From JBCDBH01 sp039184055 (lineage in GTDB: Bacteria > Acidobacteriota > Thermoanaerobaculia > Multivoradales > J023): 17,111 nucleotides of DNA. A model generated the notes under the pieces. That model did not search any database. It was not told the DNA's origin and saw only the letters and a list, made by a program, of their open reading frames with translations. The stretch covers positions 1-17,111 of the forward strand of contig JBCDBH010000093.1 in NCBI GenBank assembly GCA_039184055.1. Reading direction: 5' to 3'. The stretch's first letter is position 1, and each line of letters starts with the position of its first letter. This document shows, one piece after another, positions 6,386-13,995 of the stretch. The position numbers and the translations under genes were made by a program.

Positions 6386-8803
6386 ATGTTGCAAGAGGTG
6401 GAACGACGTGCAAGCCGAATCCTGGTGGCCTCGGTGTTGATGATGCTGACCTGGCCGATCGGGCCCTCGATGGCGGCCAATCTCGAGGTGACGAGCACCG
6501 ACGACAGTGGCACGGGCACCCTGCGTGAGGTGTTGACCGTGGCCGAGGCCAACGACGAGGCCGATACGATCACCTTCACCGTCACCGGCACGATCGTCCT
6601 CGCATCGACCCTGCCGACGATCAGCACCGACGTCACCATCGAGGGTCCGGGCGCCGCGCTGCTGACGATCTCGGGGGGAGCGGCCGTCCGTGTCTTGCGA
6701 TTGGACGGTGGCACGGTGACCCTTCGCCAGCTGACCATCGCCGATGGTCTGGCCCGAGGTGAGGACGGTGGCACGACCACGGGGTGGCGAGCCGGCGGTG
6801 GTGGCGGTGGCCTCGGTGCCGGTGGCGGCATCTTCGCTCGAGATGCCTTCCTCACCCTGGAGTCGGTGGTCTTGGTGGGCAATCAGGCACGGGGTGGCGA
6901 CGGTGGCGACGGTGGACCGGGCAGCGATATCGGCTTCCCCGGTGGTCTCGGGGCCGATGGCGGTGACAGTAGCCTGGGCGCGACGGGTGGTGTGGGAGCG
7001 GGCTCGGACGGCAATGGTGGCGGTGGCGGTGGCGCCGGTGGCGGCCTGGAGAACGGTGGCCCTGGACGCCCTGGCAATGCCGGTGGTGGCGCTGGATTCG
7101 GTGGCTCGGCGGGGATCGCCGATGTCGGCAACGGTGCTGGCGGTAGCGGCGCTGGCTGTGGTGGCGGTAGCGGATCCCCGCAGGACCCTGGTGATTTCGC
7201 CGGTAACGGCGGCTTTGGAATCGAGAACTGCACGGGCAGTGGTGGCGGCGGAGGTGGCGGTGCCGGTTTGGGTGGTGGCCTGTACCTGCGCAGTGGCTCG
7301 CTCAACATGAACACCGTGACCTTCGAAAACAACGCAGCGCGCCGTGGCCTGGGTGGCGTCGGCGGTAGCGGCGGTGAGGATGGTCAGGGCAAGGGCGGTG
7401 GTTTCTTCATCGATACCACCGCGACGGTTGTCGACGCCGCCAACCTGCTGCTCATCGGCAACAGCGCGGACGACGACCTGGCCGGCTGTGACGACAACGA
7501 CGACTTCTTCTCTCGCGGCAGCTTCGCGTTCGAGCCACCCTCGGACCTCGAGCTGTCATCCAGCACAGTGGCGGAAAACGTCGCCATCGGCACCTCGGTC
7601 GGGACCTTTTCGACCCTCGACCCGAGCACCCTCGACAGCCACGTGTACAGCCTCGTCGAGGGGGTTGGATCGGATGACAATGCAGCGTTCATGATCGTCG
7701 ACGACGAGCTCCGCACCAGTGTCTTGCTCGACCACGAAACCCAGCCCACTCTTTCTATCCGGGTGCGCACCACGGATAGCTGCGACCAGGTGTTCGAGCG
7801 TAGCTTCGTCGTCACCGTGACGGATGTCGACGAGATTCCACCGCGGGTTGTGACGGTGGGCACGACCACGGGTGGCGACATCGATCCTTGCGCCACGTTG
7901 ACGACGCCGATCTCCAGTCTCACCGTGACCTTTGACGAGGCGATGACCACCGCGGCGGCGTTGCCGAGCAGCTACCGCGTGCTCGCGGCCGGTATGGATG
8001 CCGACCTCGGTACGGTGGACTGCCTGGGAACACAAGGCGACGACGAGCCGCAGTCGGTTGTCGATGCCATCTCGGACAACGATCCGACCACGCCAACGGT
8101 CACGTTGGAGCTCGCCGAACCCCTACCGGACGGCCCGGTGCGTCTGCTGGTCTGTCCCGCGGCAATCGACCTCGAGGGCAATCCCGTCGACGGCAACGGC
8201 GACGGCAACGGCGGTGACCCCTTCCTCCGCACCTTCCGGATCGACCGCGACAACCTATTCGCCAACGGTCACTTCGACCGCTGTCCGGTGACGCTGGCTC
8301 CGTGGCAGAGTGTCGTCACCCCACCGGACGTGGTGGAGACCAGCACCGAGGACGCCGACGGCTCCAGCCTCTCGGGCTCGGTGCGCGTCATGTCGGTCAC
8401 CGCGGACACCAGCCTGCTCGAGCAATGCATCGACGACGTCACGGACGCTCGTTTCGTGCTGCGGGCGCGTGCCCGGCTCGACGCTCTAGACGGTGCAACC
8501 GCGACGCTGACAGCGTTCTGCGAGATCTTCGACGGTGCAGCCTGTACCGGCAACCTTCTCGGCGTGGCTGCCGACTCCGCGGCCGTACCGGATCTGGCGG
8601 GCGCCTGGACCGATCTCGAGCTCCGGTTGACCGATCCGGCGGGCGTTCCCGCATCGGCGCTATGTGGCGTCGAGATCGGGCCCGACGATCCTGGTCAGCC
8701 GGCCTTCGACGCGTTCATCGACGGGCTCACGCTTCTCGGGCCACTCTTCGCCGATGGCTTCGAGTCGGGCGACACCTCGGCGTGGACGACGACGGTGCCG
8801 TGA
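6386..8803 (+). CDS. Secreted glycine-rich beta-helix / cadherin-like adhesin-type protein
   Basis: The protein has 805 residues. GGAGG (6374-6378) lies seven bases before the ATG. A signal peptide (about 1-31, ending GPSMA) indicates export. Residues about 32-380 look like a right-handed beta-helix. The opening LEVTSTDDSGTGTLREVLTVA is typical of bacterial polymorphic-outer-membrane-type proteins, and three GGG(I/L/F) plus VGN/FENN/IGN turns resemble Chlam_PMP repeats (GGGIFARD...LVGN, GGGLYLRS...FENN, GGGFFIDT...LIGN). Very glycine-rich stretches interrupt the helix. Residues about 385-485 form a cadherin-like domain (VAENVAIGTSVGTFS, DHETQPTLSIRV, VTVTDVDE). About 485-620 resemble an Ig-like Big_5 domain (SLTVTFDEAMTTAA). 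About 622-782 look like a carbohydrate-binding-type sandwich (NLFANGHFDRC). The tail is FADGFESGDTSAW plus six residues. A cell-surface or matrix adhesin is the likely role; the exact ligand is not visible. Confidence 0.88.
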   Translation: MLQEVERRASRILVASVLMMLTWPIGPSMAANLEVTSTDDSGTGTLREVLTVAEANDEADTITFTVTGTIVLASTLPTISTDVTIEGPGAALLTISGGAAVRVLRLDGGTVTLRQLTIADGLARGEDGGTTTGWRAGGGGGGLGAGGGIFARDAFLTLESVVLVGNQARGGDGGDGGPGSDIGFPGGLGADGGDSSLGATGGVGAGSDGNGGGGGGAGGGLENGGPGRPGNAGGGAGFGGSAGIADVGNGAGGSGAGCGGGSGSPQDPGDFAGNGGFGIENCTGSGGGGGGGAGLGGGLYLRSGSLNMNTVTFENNAARRGLGGVGGSGGEDGQGKGGGFFIDTTATVVDAANLLLIGNSADDDLAGCDDNDDFFSRGSFAFEPPSDLELSSSTVAENVAIGTSVGTFSTLDPSTLDSHVYSLVEGVGSDDNAAFMIVDDELRTSVLLDHETQPTLSIRVRTTDSCDQVFERSFVVTVTDVDEIPPRVVTVGTTTGGDIDPCATLTTPISSLTVTFDEAMTTAAALPSSYRVLAAGMDADLGTVDCLGTQGDDEPQSVVDAISDNDPTTPTVTLELAEPLPDGPVRLLVCPAAIDLEGNPVDGNGDGNGGDPFLRTFRIDRDNLFANGHFDRCPVTLAPWQSVVTPPDVVETSTEDADGSSLSGSVRVMSVTADTSLLEQCIDDVTDARFVLRARARLDALDGATATLTAFCEIFDGAACTGNLLGVAADSAAVPDLAGAWTDLELRLTDPAGVPASALCGVEIGPDDPGQPAFDAFIDGLTLLGPLFADGFESGDTSAWTTTVP
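6772..7420 (+). repeat. Glycine-rich low-complexity coding segment (GGTGGC-type repeats)
   Basis: This internal part of the beta-helix gene is dominated by irregular GGTGGCGGT-like runs encoding Gly-rich sequence (residues about 129-345), with Ala, Ser, Asn and Asp interspersed. It resembles other Gly-rich bacterial surface proteins in composition. The opposite strand is therefore a proline-rich open frame that is not a gene. Confidence 0.8.
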
Positions 8804-8843
8804 TCCCATCGGTCCGTGGCCGGTCGACACCTCGATACCCAGT

Positions 8844-8871
8844 AAAAAAGGCCGCCGGTCACCCGGCGGCC
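8844..8871 (-). terminator. Rho-independent terminator of the minus-strand hydrolase operon
   Basis: Read on the minus strand, GGCCGCCGG (8871-8863), a GTGA loop and CCGGCGGCC (8858-8850) form a perfect nine-pair GC stem. Six T residues (8849-8844) follow directly. It lies 43 bp beyond the stop codon of the minus gene ending at 8914. The same stem could slow polymerase from the plus-strand gene ending at 8803, but that side has no T-run. Confidence 0.92.
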
Positions 8872-8913
8872 TCCCTCCCAACGAGACGTGTCGTAGCCCT
8901 CTGATCGATGAGA

Positions 8914-10122
8914 TCAGGGAATGACCACGCCACGCTGTTGCTGATGCATGACGCCCATACGCGCCTGATCGACGAGACGCAGGTCGCGAAGCTCGTAGGG
9001 CGCGGTGGTGCCGGCGAGCAGTTTCTCGCCGAAGACGAGGCTGACATTGCCTTGGCCGGCAAAGGTGTTGGCGGCGTGACCCATGGCGACGGGGCGAAGC
9101 TCGCCGGACGCCGCGTCGGTGCCGAAGAGAACGGCGGTGACGAGGTAGCGGCCTGCAGCCTGAGCGTCGATACCGAAGGTGGCGGTGAGGCCACCACGCT
9201 CACGCGCGAGATCGACGGTGCCACCGAGACGCGCGATCGGCGCGGCGACCTGGAACGGAATACGCGCGTTGCGCAGGATGCCAAGACCACCGACGGTGCC
9301 GTCGGCAACGAGGTGGATTTCCCACAGACCCGGCGCGGTCGAGGCTTGGTTGATGGTGATGTCTTTGCGGATCTCACCGTTCGTGACGTCACGGAAGTCG
9401 ATGGCGGTGAGGTCGCCGGCGGGGCTGGCGAGGAAGCCATCGACCCGACGCAGATCGACACCCGGGAGATCGACACTCAAGCTCACGGTGCCACCCTGGA
9501 GAATGTCACCACGCGCGGTGGTGAGCTGGAGCGGGTGACGGCTGTTCTTGTCGAGCACGTGGACGACATAGGGCGCATCACCACCGGTGGCGGCGCGGAC
9601 GGTGAAAGTGCCGGCGCCGAGACCTTCGCTCAGACGAAAAGCGACGGTGCCGTCGACGAAGGGCGCGCCCGCGGCGCGGAGCTGCTCGTCGGTGGCGAGA
9701 CGCTCGATGGCGCCGCGCTGAACGAGACCGTCTTTTTCGATCGTCAGGCTGGCCGCGTCGATGGCGAGACCGTCACGACCGGGCGCGGGGTTGATTCGCA
9801 CCAGGGCGCCGGGTGCGGTGGTGTAGACGGGCACACCGGCGCTGAGCTCGGCGGCGCTGACATCGACAAAATACTCACGACTTTCGACGACGACTGCCGG
9901 CGCGGCGAGCTCGAGCGTGGCGGCCGGGTCGAGCGCCCAGGCGTAATGGGCGGCGCCCTGGGGCAGATCTGGAATGACGGCACCGGCGGCACGGTCGACG
10001 ACGGTGAAATTACCGGGAACGAGATCACCAGCACCGGCCGGCAGCAGGTCGACCTGCTGAGCGAAGGCCGGAGTGAGCAGGAGAAGGGTGGCGACGAAGG
10101 CCGCGAAGAGAGTCTTTTTCAT
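8914..10122 (-). CDS. Secreted all-beta protein of unknown function, partner of the upstream hydrolase
   Basis: From the ATG at 10122 the protein has 402 residues and begins with a textbook signal peptide (MKKTLFAAFVATLLLLTPAFA, then QQ). The rest lacks cysteine and is rich in beta-strand and Gly/Ala/Val patterns, consistent with two or more Ig-like sandwiches. The segments SREYFVDVSAAELSAGVPVY and APGALVRINPAPG are distinctive. They recall proteins labelled DUF4785, but that is memory and unverified. The ATG at 10140 overlaps the upstream stop codon (TGATG), and a GTG at 10143 is also possible; 10122 is preferred because the lysine pair then starts the signal peptide. The gene follows the hydrolase and ends at a strong terminator, so the two form a unit. 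A chaperone, inhibitor or co-factor role for the hydrolase is speculation. Confidence 0.85.
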   Translation of the reverse strand: MKKTLFAAFVATLLLLTPAFAQQVDLLPAGAGDLVPGNFTVVDRAAGAVIPDLPQGAAHYAWALDPAATLELAAPAVVVESREYFVDVSAAELSAGVPVYTTAPGALVRINPAPGRDGLAIDAASLTIEKDGLVQRGAIERLATDEQLRAAGAPFVDGTVAFRLSEGLGAGTFTVRAATGGDAPYVVHVLDKNSRHPLQLTTARGDILQGGTVSLSVDLPGVDLRRVDGFLASPAGDLTAIDFRDVTNGEIRKDITINQASTAPGLWEIHLVADGTVGGLGILRNARIPFQVAAPIARLGGTVDLARERGGLTATFGIDAQAAGRYLVTAVLFGTDAASGELRPVAMGHAANTFAGQGNVSLVFGEKLLAGTTAPYELRDLRLVDQARMGVMHQQQRGVVIP

Positions 10123-10139
10123 GGTTCCGAGGCCTTTCA

Positions 10140-10988
10140 TCACAGGTCGTTACGCAGGATGACGTCGAGGTTGAAGCAGTCGCGACGGCTCTGGGCGTGC
10201 GAGAGCGGCTCGCCACCGGCGGTCACGGTGGTGTCGTTGAACCACAGGCTGCCCGCGGCGCTCTGGCTGCTGCACTCGAGAAAGCCGTCGGAGCAGCTCG
10301 ACAACCAGGCCTGGGTGATCTCGAGACCGACTTGATTCTGGTAACCGCCACAATAGCTGTCCGGATCCCAAATGGCGGATTCGACGTCGGTGCCGACGAC
10401 ATTCCAAAAGCCCACCGGCAAGGACGGACGACCCGAGGTGCCGTAGAGCCAGGTGGAGTTGTAATAGGCCATCCAGCTGACCTGCTGCATGCGCACCGCG
10501 TCGTTCTGATAGCCGAGCAACCAGCCGAGCGCGGCTTCGAAGATGTTGCCGTTCATCACCGCGTCGGCGAGCGGCGTGCCACCGGACGACGGCGCGAGGG
10601 CGTTGACCCAACGCGTGTTGTCGATGATGGTGGGATAGCGGCTGTCCCAGGTCGGGTTGGAGAGAATCCAACGCATGACGTTGCCGCCATTGGAGTGGGT
10701 GATGACCACCAGATCGTCGACACCTTGGTTGACGATGAAGTTGTAGAGGTTGGTGGCGAGACAACCGGCGGCCGCCGAATCCCACATATATTTGGTGAAG
10801 TCACAATTGATGACGGTGTATTTGCTCTGATCCGGCAGACCCTGACGCACCGAGTTGATCATGTCCCAGGTCCAATAGTCGGCGGCCGCGTTGGTCTGAC
10901 TGCCCGTACCATGAACAAAGGCGACGCCGGTGGTGGCGGTGGCCGGTACGGCGAGCAGCATGAGCACGAGCATGAGTCGCAATTTCAC
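10140..10988 (-). CDS. Secreted alpha/beta hydrolase, lipase-like
   Basis: The protein has 282 residues. It starts at a GTG with GGAGG five bases upstream; the ATG three bases before it is out of frame. Residues 1-18 form a signal peptide ending PATA. FVHGTGS (24-30) is the HG oxyanion-side motif. VVITHSNGGNV (about 94-104) is the nucleophile elbow with candidate Ser99; the usual G-x-S-x-G is T-H-S-N-G here, so the first glycine is replaced. NALAPSSGGTPLAD (129-142) resembles the segment after the elbow in triacylglycerol lipases. SHAQSRRDC near the C-terminus supplies a candidate catalytic His264. Several cysteines suggest disulfides after export. An esterase or lipase acting outside the cytoplasm is predicted; the substrate cannot be read from sequence. 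It is the first gene of a two-gene unit. Confidence 0.85.
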   Translation of the reverse strand: MKLRLMLVLMLLAVPATATTGVAFVHGTGSQTNAAADYWTWDMINSVRQGLPDQSKYTVINCDFTKYMWDSAAAGCLATNLYNFIVNQGVDDLVVITHSNGGNVMRWILSNPTWDSRYPTIIDNTRWVNALAPSSGGTPLADAVMNGNIFEAALGWLLGYQNDAVRMQQVSWMAYYNSTWLYGTSGRPSLPVGFWNVVGTDVESAIWDPDSYCGGYQNQVGLEITQAWLSSCSDGFLECSSQSAAGSLWFNDTTVTAGGEPLSHAQSRRDCFNLDVILRNDL

Positions 10989-11103
10989 ATTCTCCTCCTT
11001 CTTGCGAGTGAGATCTTGATCGATCGTTGGGGGATAGAGAGCAAAGCCGATGCCAACCCCGGAAAGACCGGCGTTTGAGTCGCAAAGTCTATTGAAAGTG
11101 AGT

Positions 11104-11117
11104 TTACCGACCGGTAA
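11104..11117. promoter_or_regulatory. Palindromic operator-like site TTACCGACCGGTAA
   Basis: TTACCG and CGGTAA are exact inverted repeats around AC, a 14-bp site of the form bound by many TetR-family repressors. It lies between the divergent hydrolase and heme A synthase genes, 128 bp from the ctaA start. No TetR-type gene is in the window, so the regulator would be encoded elsewhere. Identity as a TetR site is inference from shape. Confidence 0.45.
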
Positions 11118-11138
11118 GTCATCCGCTCGGACAAGCTG

Positions 11139-11188
11139 TCTGATCAGAATTGAGAATCGACGTCGATCGACGTTCTCAGATCTGAGAA
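11139..11188. promoter_or_regulatory. Cluster of perfect palindromes in the hydrolase/ctaA divergent region
   Basis: Three perfect palindromes lie within 50 bp: TCTGATCAGA (11139-11148), CGTCGATCGACG (11161-11172) and TTCTCAGATCTGAGAA (11173-11188). GAGAA at 11152-11156 can also pair with TTCTC at 11173-11177, enclosing the middle palindrome, and TGAGAAT occurs twice. This could be a multi-site operator or a structured RNA leader. There is no T-run, so it does not look like a terminator. Confidence 0.45.
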
Positions 11189-11244
11189 TGAGACGGTTAC
11201 GAAAACTCTTGAAGGCTTCGAGGGCTACGCATAAGGTCTAGAGG

Positions 11245-12204
11245 ATGAGTGAACGACCCGAATCTCACGCCAAGCTCGCTCGCTACGCTTGGATCGTCAT
11301 TGTCGCCACGCTTTTCGTGGTGTTGTGGGGCGCGCTGGTGCGCGCCACCGGCTCGGGAGCCGGTTGCGGTAGCCATTGGCCGTTGTGCAATGGCGAGGTG
11401 GTGCCACAGGCCGAGACGGTGGCCACGACGATCGAGTTCACCCACCGCGTGACCAGCGGCTTCTCGGTGCTCATGGTGGTCTGGCTGACGATCTGGACCT
11501 ATCGGGTATTCCGCAAGGGGCATCCGGCGCGTCCGGCGGCCATGTGGTCGCTGATCTTCATGCTCGGTGAGGCGGCGATCGGCGCCGCCTTGGTACTGCT
11601 CTCGCTGGTGGCCGACAATACGTCGATCGCCCGCGCCTGGTGGATGGGCGTGCACCTAGTGAACACCTTTCTGCTCTTCGGCGCGCTCACCCTTACCGCC
11701 TATTGGGCCGGTGGTGGCCGACGGATCTACATCCGCGGCCAGGGGATGTTCGCCTGGCTCTTGGTGGCGGCGTTCGCGCTCACCCTCTTCACCGGCATGA
11801 GCGGTGCGATCGCGGCGCTCGGCGACACTCTTTTTCCGGCGTCGTCGCTGCAAGAAGGGCTACGGCAAGACTTCTCACCCGACGCGCATCCACTCACTCG
11901 GCTCCGCGTCTTTCACCCGTTCATCGCCGTGGTCACCGCCGCCTTCTTGCTTCATGCCGCCGGCCGCATGCGTCTGCGCCCCGGAGCCAAACGCTGGGCC
12001 ACCGCCTTGCACCTCACCGTGCTCGCACAGATCACTCTCGGAGTCATCAATCTGATGCTGTTGGCCCCGGTGTGGATGCAGCTGATCCACCTCTTTGTCG
12101 CCGATATGCTGTGGATCTTTCTCGTCTTGGCGAGCGCGGCATCGTTGGCGACCGTACCCGACTCCACCCCCGCCGACTCGCCAGAGTTGGCTCGAGCCGC
12201 GTGA
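11245..12204 (+). CDS. ctaA: Heme A synthase (COX15/CtaA family)
   Basis: The protein has 319 residues and about eight membrane helices. It converts heme O to heme A for aa3-type cytochrome c oxidase in the cytoplasmic membrane. Family marks: LVRATGSGAGCGSHWPLCNG after the first helix, with the loop cysteine pair Cys41 and Cys48; EFTHR with Glu64 and His67; His137 (WMGVHLVNT); His224 (VFHPFIAVV); and His282 (QLIHLFVADMLW), the paired heme-ligand histidines. QITLGVINL is also typical. The start is the first possible one, because an in-frame TAG lies two codons upstream. AGAGG directly abuts the ATG, too close for a normal Shine-Dalgarno, so a leaderless message is possible. It heads a plus-strand cluster and ends 10 bp before pdxH. 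Confidence 0.95.
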   Translation: MSERPESHAKLARYAWIVIVATLFVVLWGALVRATGSGAGCGSHWPLCNGEVVPQAETVATTIEFTHRVTSGFSVLMVVWLTIWTYRVFRKGHPARPAAMWSLIFMLGEAAIGAALVLLSLVADNTSIARAWWMGVHLVNTFLLFGALTLTAYWAGGGRRIYIRGQGMFAWLLVAAFALTLFTGMSGAIAALGDTLFPASSLQEGLRQDFSPDAHPLTRLRVFHPFIAVVTAAFLLHAAGRMRLRPGAKRWATALHLTVLAQITLGVINLMLLAPVWMQLIHLFVADMLWIFLVLASAASLATVPDSTPADSPELARAA

Positions 12205-12214
12205 GCACGAAGCC

Positions 12215-12880
12215 ATGAGCAAGGAACATCACGAGCTCGGCGAACGCCTTGCGCAAACCCGCTACGACTACGCTCGAGCCGGTTTGCGTCGCGAAGATCT
12301 ACGTGCCGACCCGCTCGACATGCTCGCCGCCTGGCTCGAGGAAGCGGTCGAGCTCGAGCTCCCCGAGCCCTCGGCGATGACGCTGGCGACGGTCGACGAG
12401 CACGGTCGGCCGTCGGCACGTACCGTCCTGCTCCGTGGTCTCGATGCGCGTGGCCTCACCTTCTACACCAACTACGAGAGCGCCAAGGCTCGTGAGCTCG
12501 ACGCCCATCCCGCCGCGGCGGTGTGTTTTTGGTGGCCGGCGCTCGAACGACAGGTGCGGGTCGAGGGTGAGGTGAGCCGCGCGACGGCGGCGGAATCGGA
12601 CGCGTACTACGCCGCGCGTGGCCGCGGCAGTCGACTCGGTGCATGGGCGTCACCACAGAGCACGCCGATCGCCGACCGCAGCGTCCTCGAAACACGGGTC
12701 GCCGAGATCGAAGAGCGCTTTCGTGATGTCGAGGACATTCCGCGACCACCGTTCTGGGGCGGGTTTCGACTGGTTCCACGACGGGTCGAGGTGTGGCAGG
12801 GGCGTCCGAGTCGGCTCCACGATCGCTTCGCCTACACCGCCGACGGCGACGGCTGGCGGATCACCCGTCTGGCGCCCTAG
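12215..12880 (+). CDS. pdxH: Pyridoxamine/pyridoxine 5'-phosphate oxidase
   Basis: The protein has 221 residues, the usual length. It oxidises pyridoxine or pyridoxamine 5'-phosphate to pyridoxal 5'-phosphate with FMN and oxygen, in the cytoplasm. Conserved elements run in family order: DPLDMLAAWLEEA; AMTLATVDEHGRPSARTVLLRGLDARGLTFYTNYESAKARELDAHP (FMN-binding core, read in pieces); WWPALERQVRVEGEV; GSRLGAWASPQS; and the C-terminal VEVWQGRPSRLHDRFAY then WRITRLAP, carrying the substrate-binding RLHDR. The start at 12215 lies 10 bp after ctaA and is favoured over an open frame reaching back into ctaA. It is probably cotranscribed with ctaA; both reactions depend on oxygen. Confidence 0.96.
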   Translation: MSKEHHELGERLAQTRYDYARAGLRREDLRADPLDMLAAWLEEAVELELPEPSAMTLATVDEHGRPSARTVLLRGLDARGLTFYTNYESAKARELDAHPAAAVCFWWPALERQVRVEGEVSRATAAESDAYYAARGRGSRLGAWASPQSTPIADRSVLETRVAEIEERFRDVEDIPRPPFWGGFRLVPRRVEVWQGRPSRLHDRFAYTADGDGWRITRLAP

Positions 12881-12897
12881 TCGTCCACATCGCCCGC

Positions 12898-13995
12898 ATG
12901 CCTCGAATCGCCTACGTCGTCTCGTCGCACGGATTCGGACACGCCACGCGCTCGAACGCGGTGATGGCCGCCCTGCTCGCCGTCCGCCCCGATCTCGATC
13001 TCGACATCGTCACCACCACGCCCCGCTGGGTCTTCGACGACTCGTTGCGTCGCCCGATCCACCACCACGCCATCGAAACCGATGTCGGCATGGTGCAGCA
13101 AAGCGCCTTGGTGGAAGATCTGACCGCGAGCATCGAGACGATCGCTGGCTTTGTCCGCGCGCTCCCGGCACGCGCCGCGACACTCGCCAGTTATCTCGGC
13201 AGCTTGGGCACCGACCTGGTGGTCGCCGACATCTCCCCGCTCGGCTTGGCGGCGGGACGACACGCCGGGCTGCCCACGGTCTTGGTGGAGAGCTTTACCT
13301 GGAGCTGGATCTACCGCCACTACCGTACCGGCGATGCCGCGATCGACGCCGCTCTCGGTCGACTCGGTGACAGCCTGGCGCCTCATTTCGCCACGGTCGA
13401 TCTGCATATCCAAACCACCCCGGTGTGCGAAGCGAGCCCCGACGCCGTCACCACTTCACCGGTGGCGCGTCAGCCTCTTCACACCCGCGCGCAGACGCGT
13501 AACCGCCTCGGTATCCCCACCGACGAGCCGATGATCCTGGTGACCATGGGTGGCATTCCATGGCGCTTCCGTGACTCGGAAAACGTCCGTAACAACGGTC
13601 CGTGGCTGGTGATCCCGGGAGGTAGCGAAAGCAGCTTCGAGGTGGTCGGGAAGACCATCCTCTTTCCTCACCGTTCGGATTTTCATCATCCCGATCTCAT
13701 TCACGCCGCCGACGCCGTGTTCGGCAAGCTCGGCTACAGCACCGTCGCCGAGGTGTGGCGCGCCGGGGTGCCCTTTGGCTACATCCCACGTCCGGCCTTT
13801 CCCGAGTCGCCGCTGCTCGAAGCGTGGGTCCGAGAGCATCTGAGCTGCCGCCCGGTCGACGCCGAGCATCTCGACTCGGACGCCTGGATCGACCACGCCA
13901 CGGCCCTGCTCGACCTGCCGCGTCAGACGCCCCCCGAGCAAGACGGCGCCCAGGAAGTGGCGGCGGCCGTCCTCGGTCACATCGACAGACTCTGA
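12898..13995 (+). CDS. GT-B glycosyltransferase related to the N-terminal region of plant L-arabinokinase
   Basis: The protein has 365 residues from the ATG at 12898, 17 bp after pdxH. An open frame extends back to 12793 inside pdxH but lacks family sequence. It begins IAYVVSSHGFGHATRSN, the glycine/histidine loop of MurG-like (GT28) GT-B enzymes. DVGMVQQSALVEDLTASI, LVVADISPLGLAAGRHAGLPTVLVESFTWSWIYRHY and similar lines recall the N-terminal glycosyltransferase-like half of plant arabinokinase (GHGFGHATR, VQ..AL..D...S, DLVVSD, NFSWD+IY). The C-terminal half has the donor-site pattern GKLGYSTVAEVWRAGVPFGYIPR (about 276-298). Donor and acceptor are unknown. No signal peptide is seen, so it is probably cytoplasmic or peripheral. 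No Shine-Dalgarno is evident, suggesting reinitiation after pdxH. Confidence 0.8.
   Translation: MPRIAYVVSSHGFGHATRSNAVMAALLAVRPDLDLDIVTTTPRWVFDDSLRRPIHHHAIETDVGMVQQSALVEDLTASIETIAGFVRALPARAATLASYLGSLGTDLVVADISPLGLAAGRHAGLPTVLVESFTWSWIYRHYRTGDAAIDAALGRLGDSLAPHFATVDLHIQTTPVCEASPDAVTTSPVARQPLHTRAQTRNRLGIPTDEPMILVTMGGIPWRFRDSENVRNNGPWLVIPGGSESSFEVVGKTILFPHRSDFHHPDLIHAADAVFGKLGYSTVAEVWRAGVPFGYIPRPAFPESPLLEAWVREHLSCRPVDAEHLDSDAWIDHATALLDLPRQTPPEQDGAQEVAAAVLGHIDRL

Noticed and set aside
6883..7332. Minus-strand proline-rich protein of 149 residues
   Set aside because: It is the complement of GGT/GGC glycine codons in the beta-helix gene, which necessarily reads as proline codons.
8908..10335. 475-residue plus-strand frame opposite the secreted hydrolase partner
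   Set aside because: It spans two opposing genes with signal peptides and a terminator on the other strand, has no domain or leader sequence, and crosses a gene boundary.
10197..11078. 293-residue plus-strand frame opposite the hydrolase
   Set aside because: Antisense shadow; the minus frame has a signal peptide, HSNGG elbow and strong ribosome-binding site.
11082..11098. GCAAAG and TGAAAG 11 bp apart, similar to the phased repeats near 886-924
   Set aside because: Only two imperfect units in a region with many other signals; not enough to claim a second site for the same regulator.
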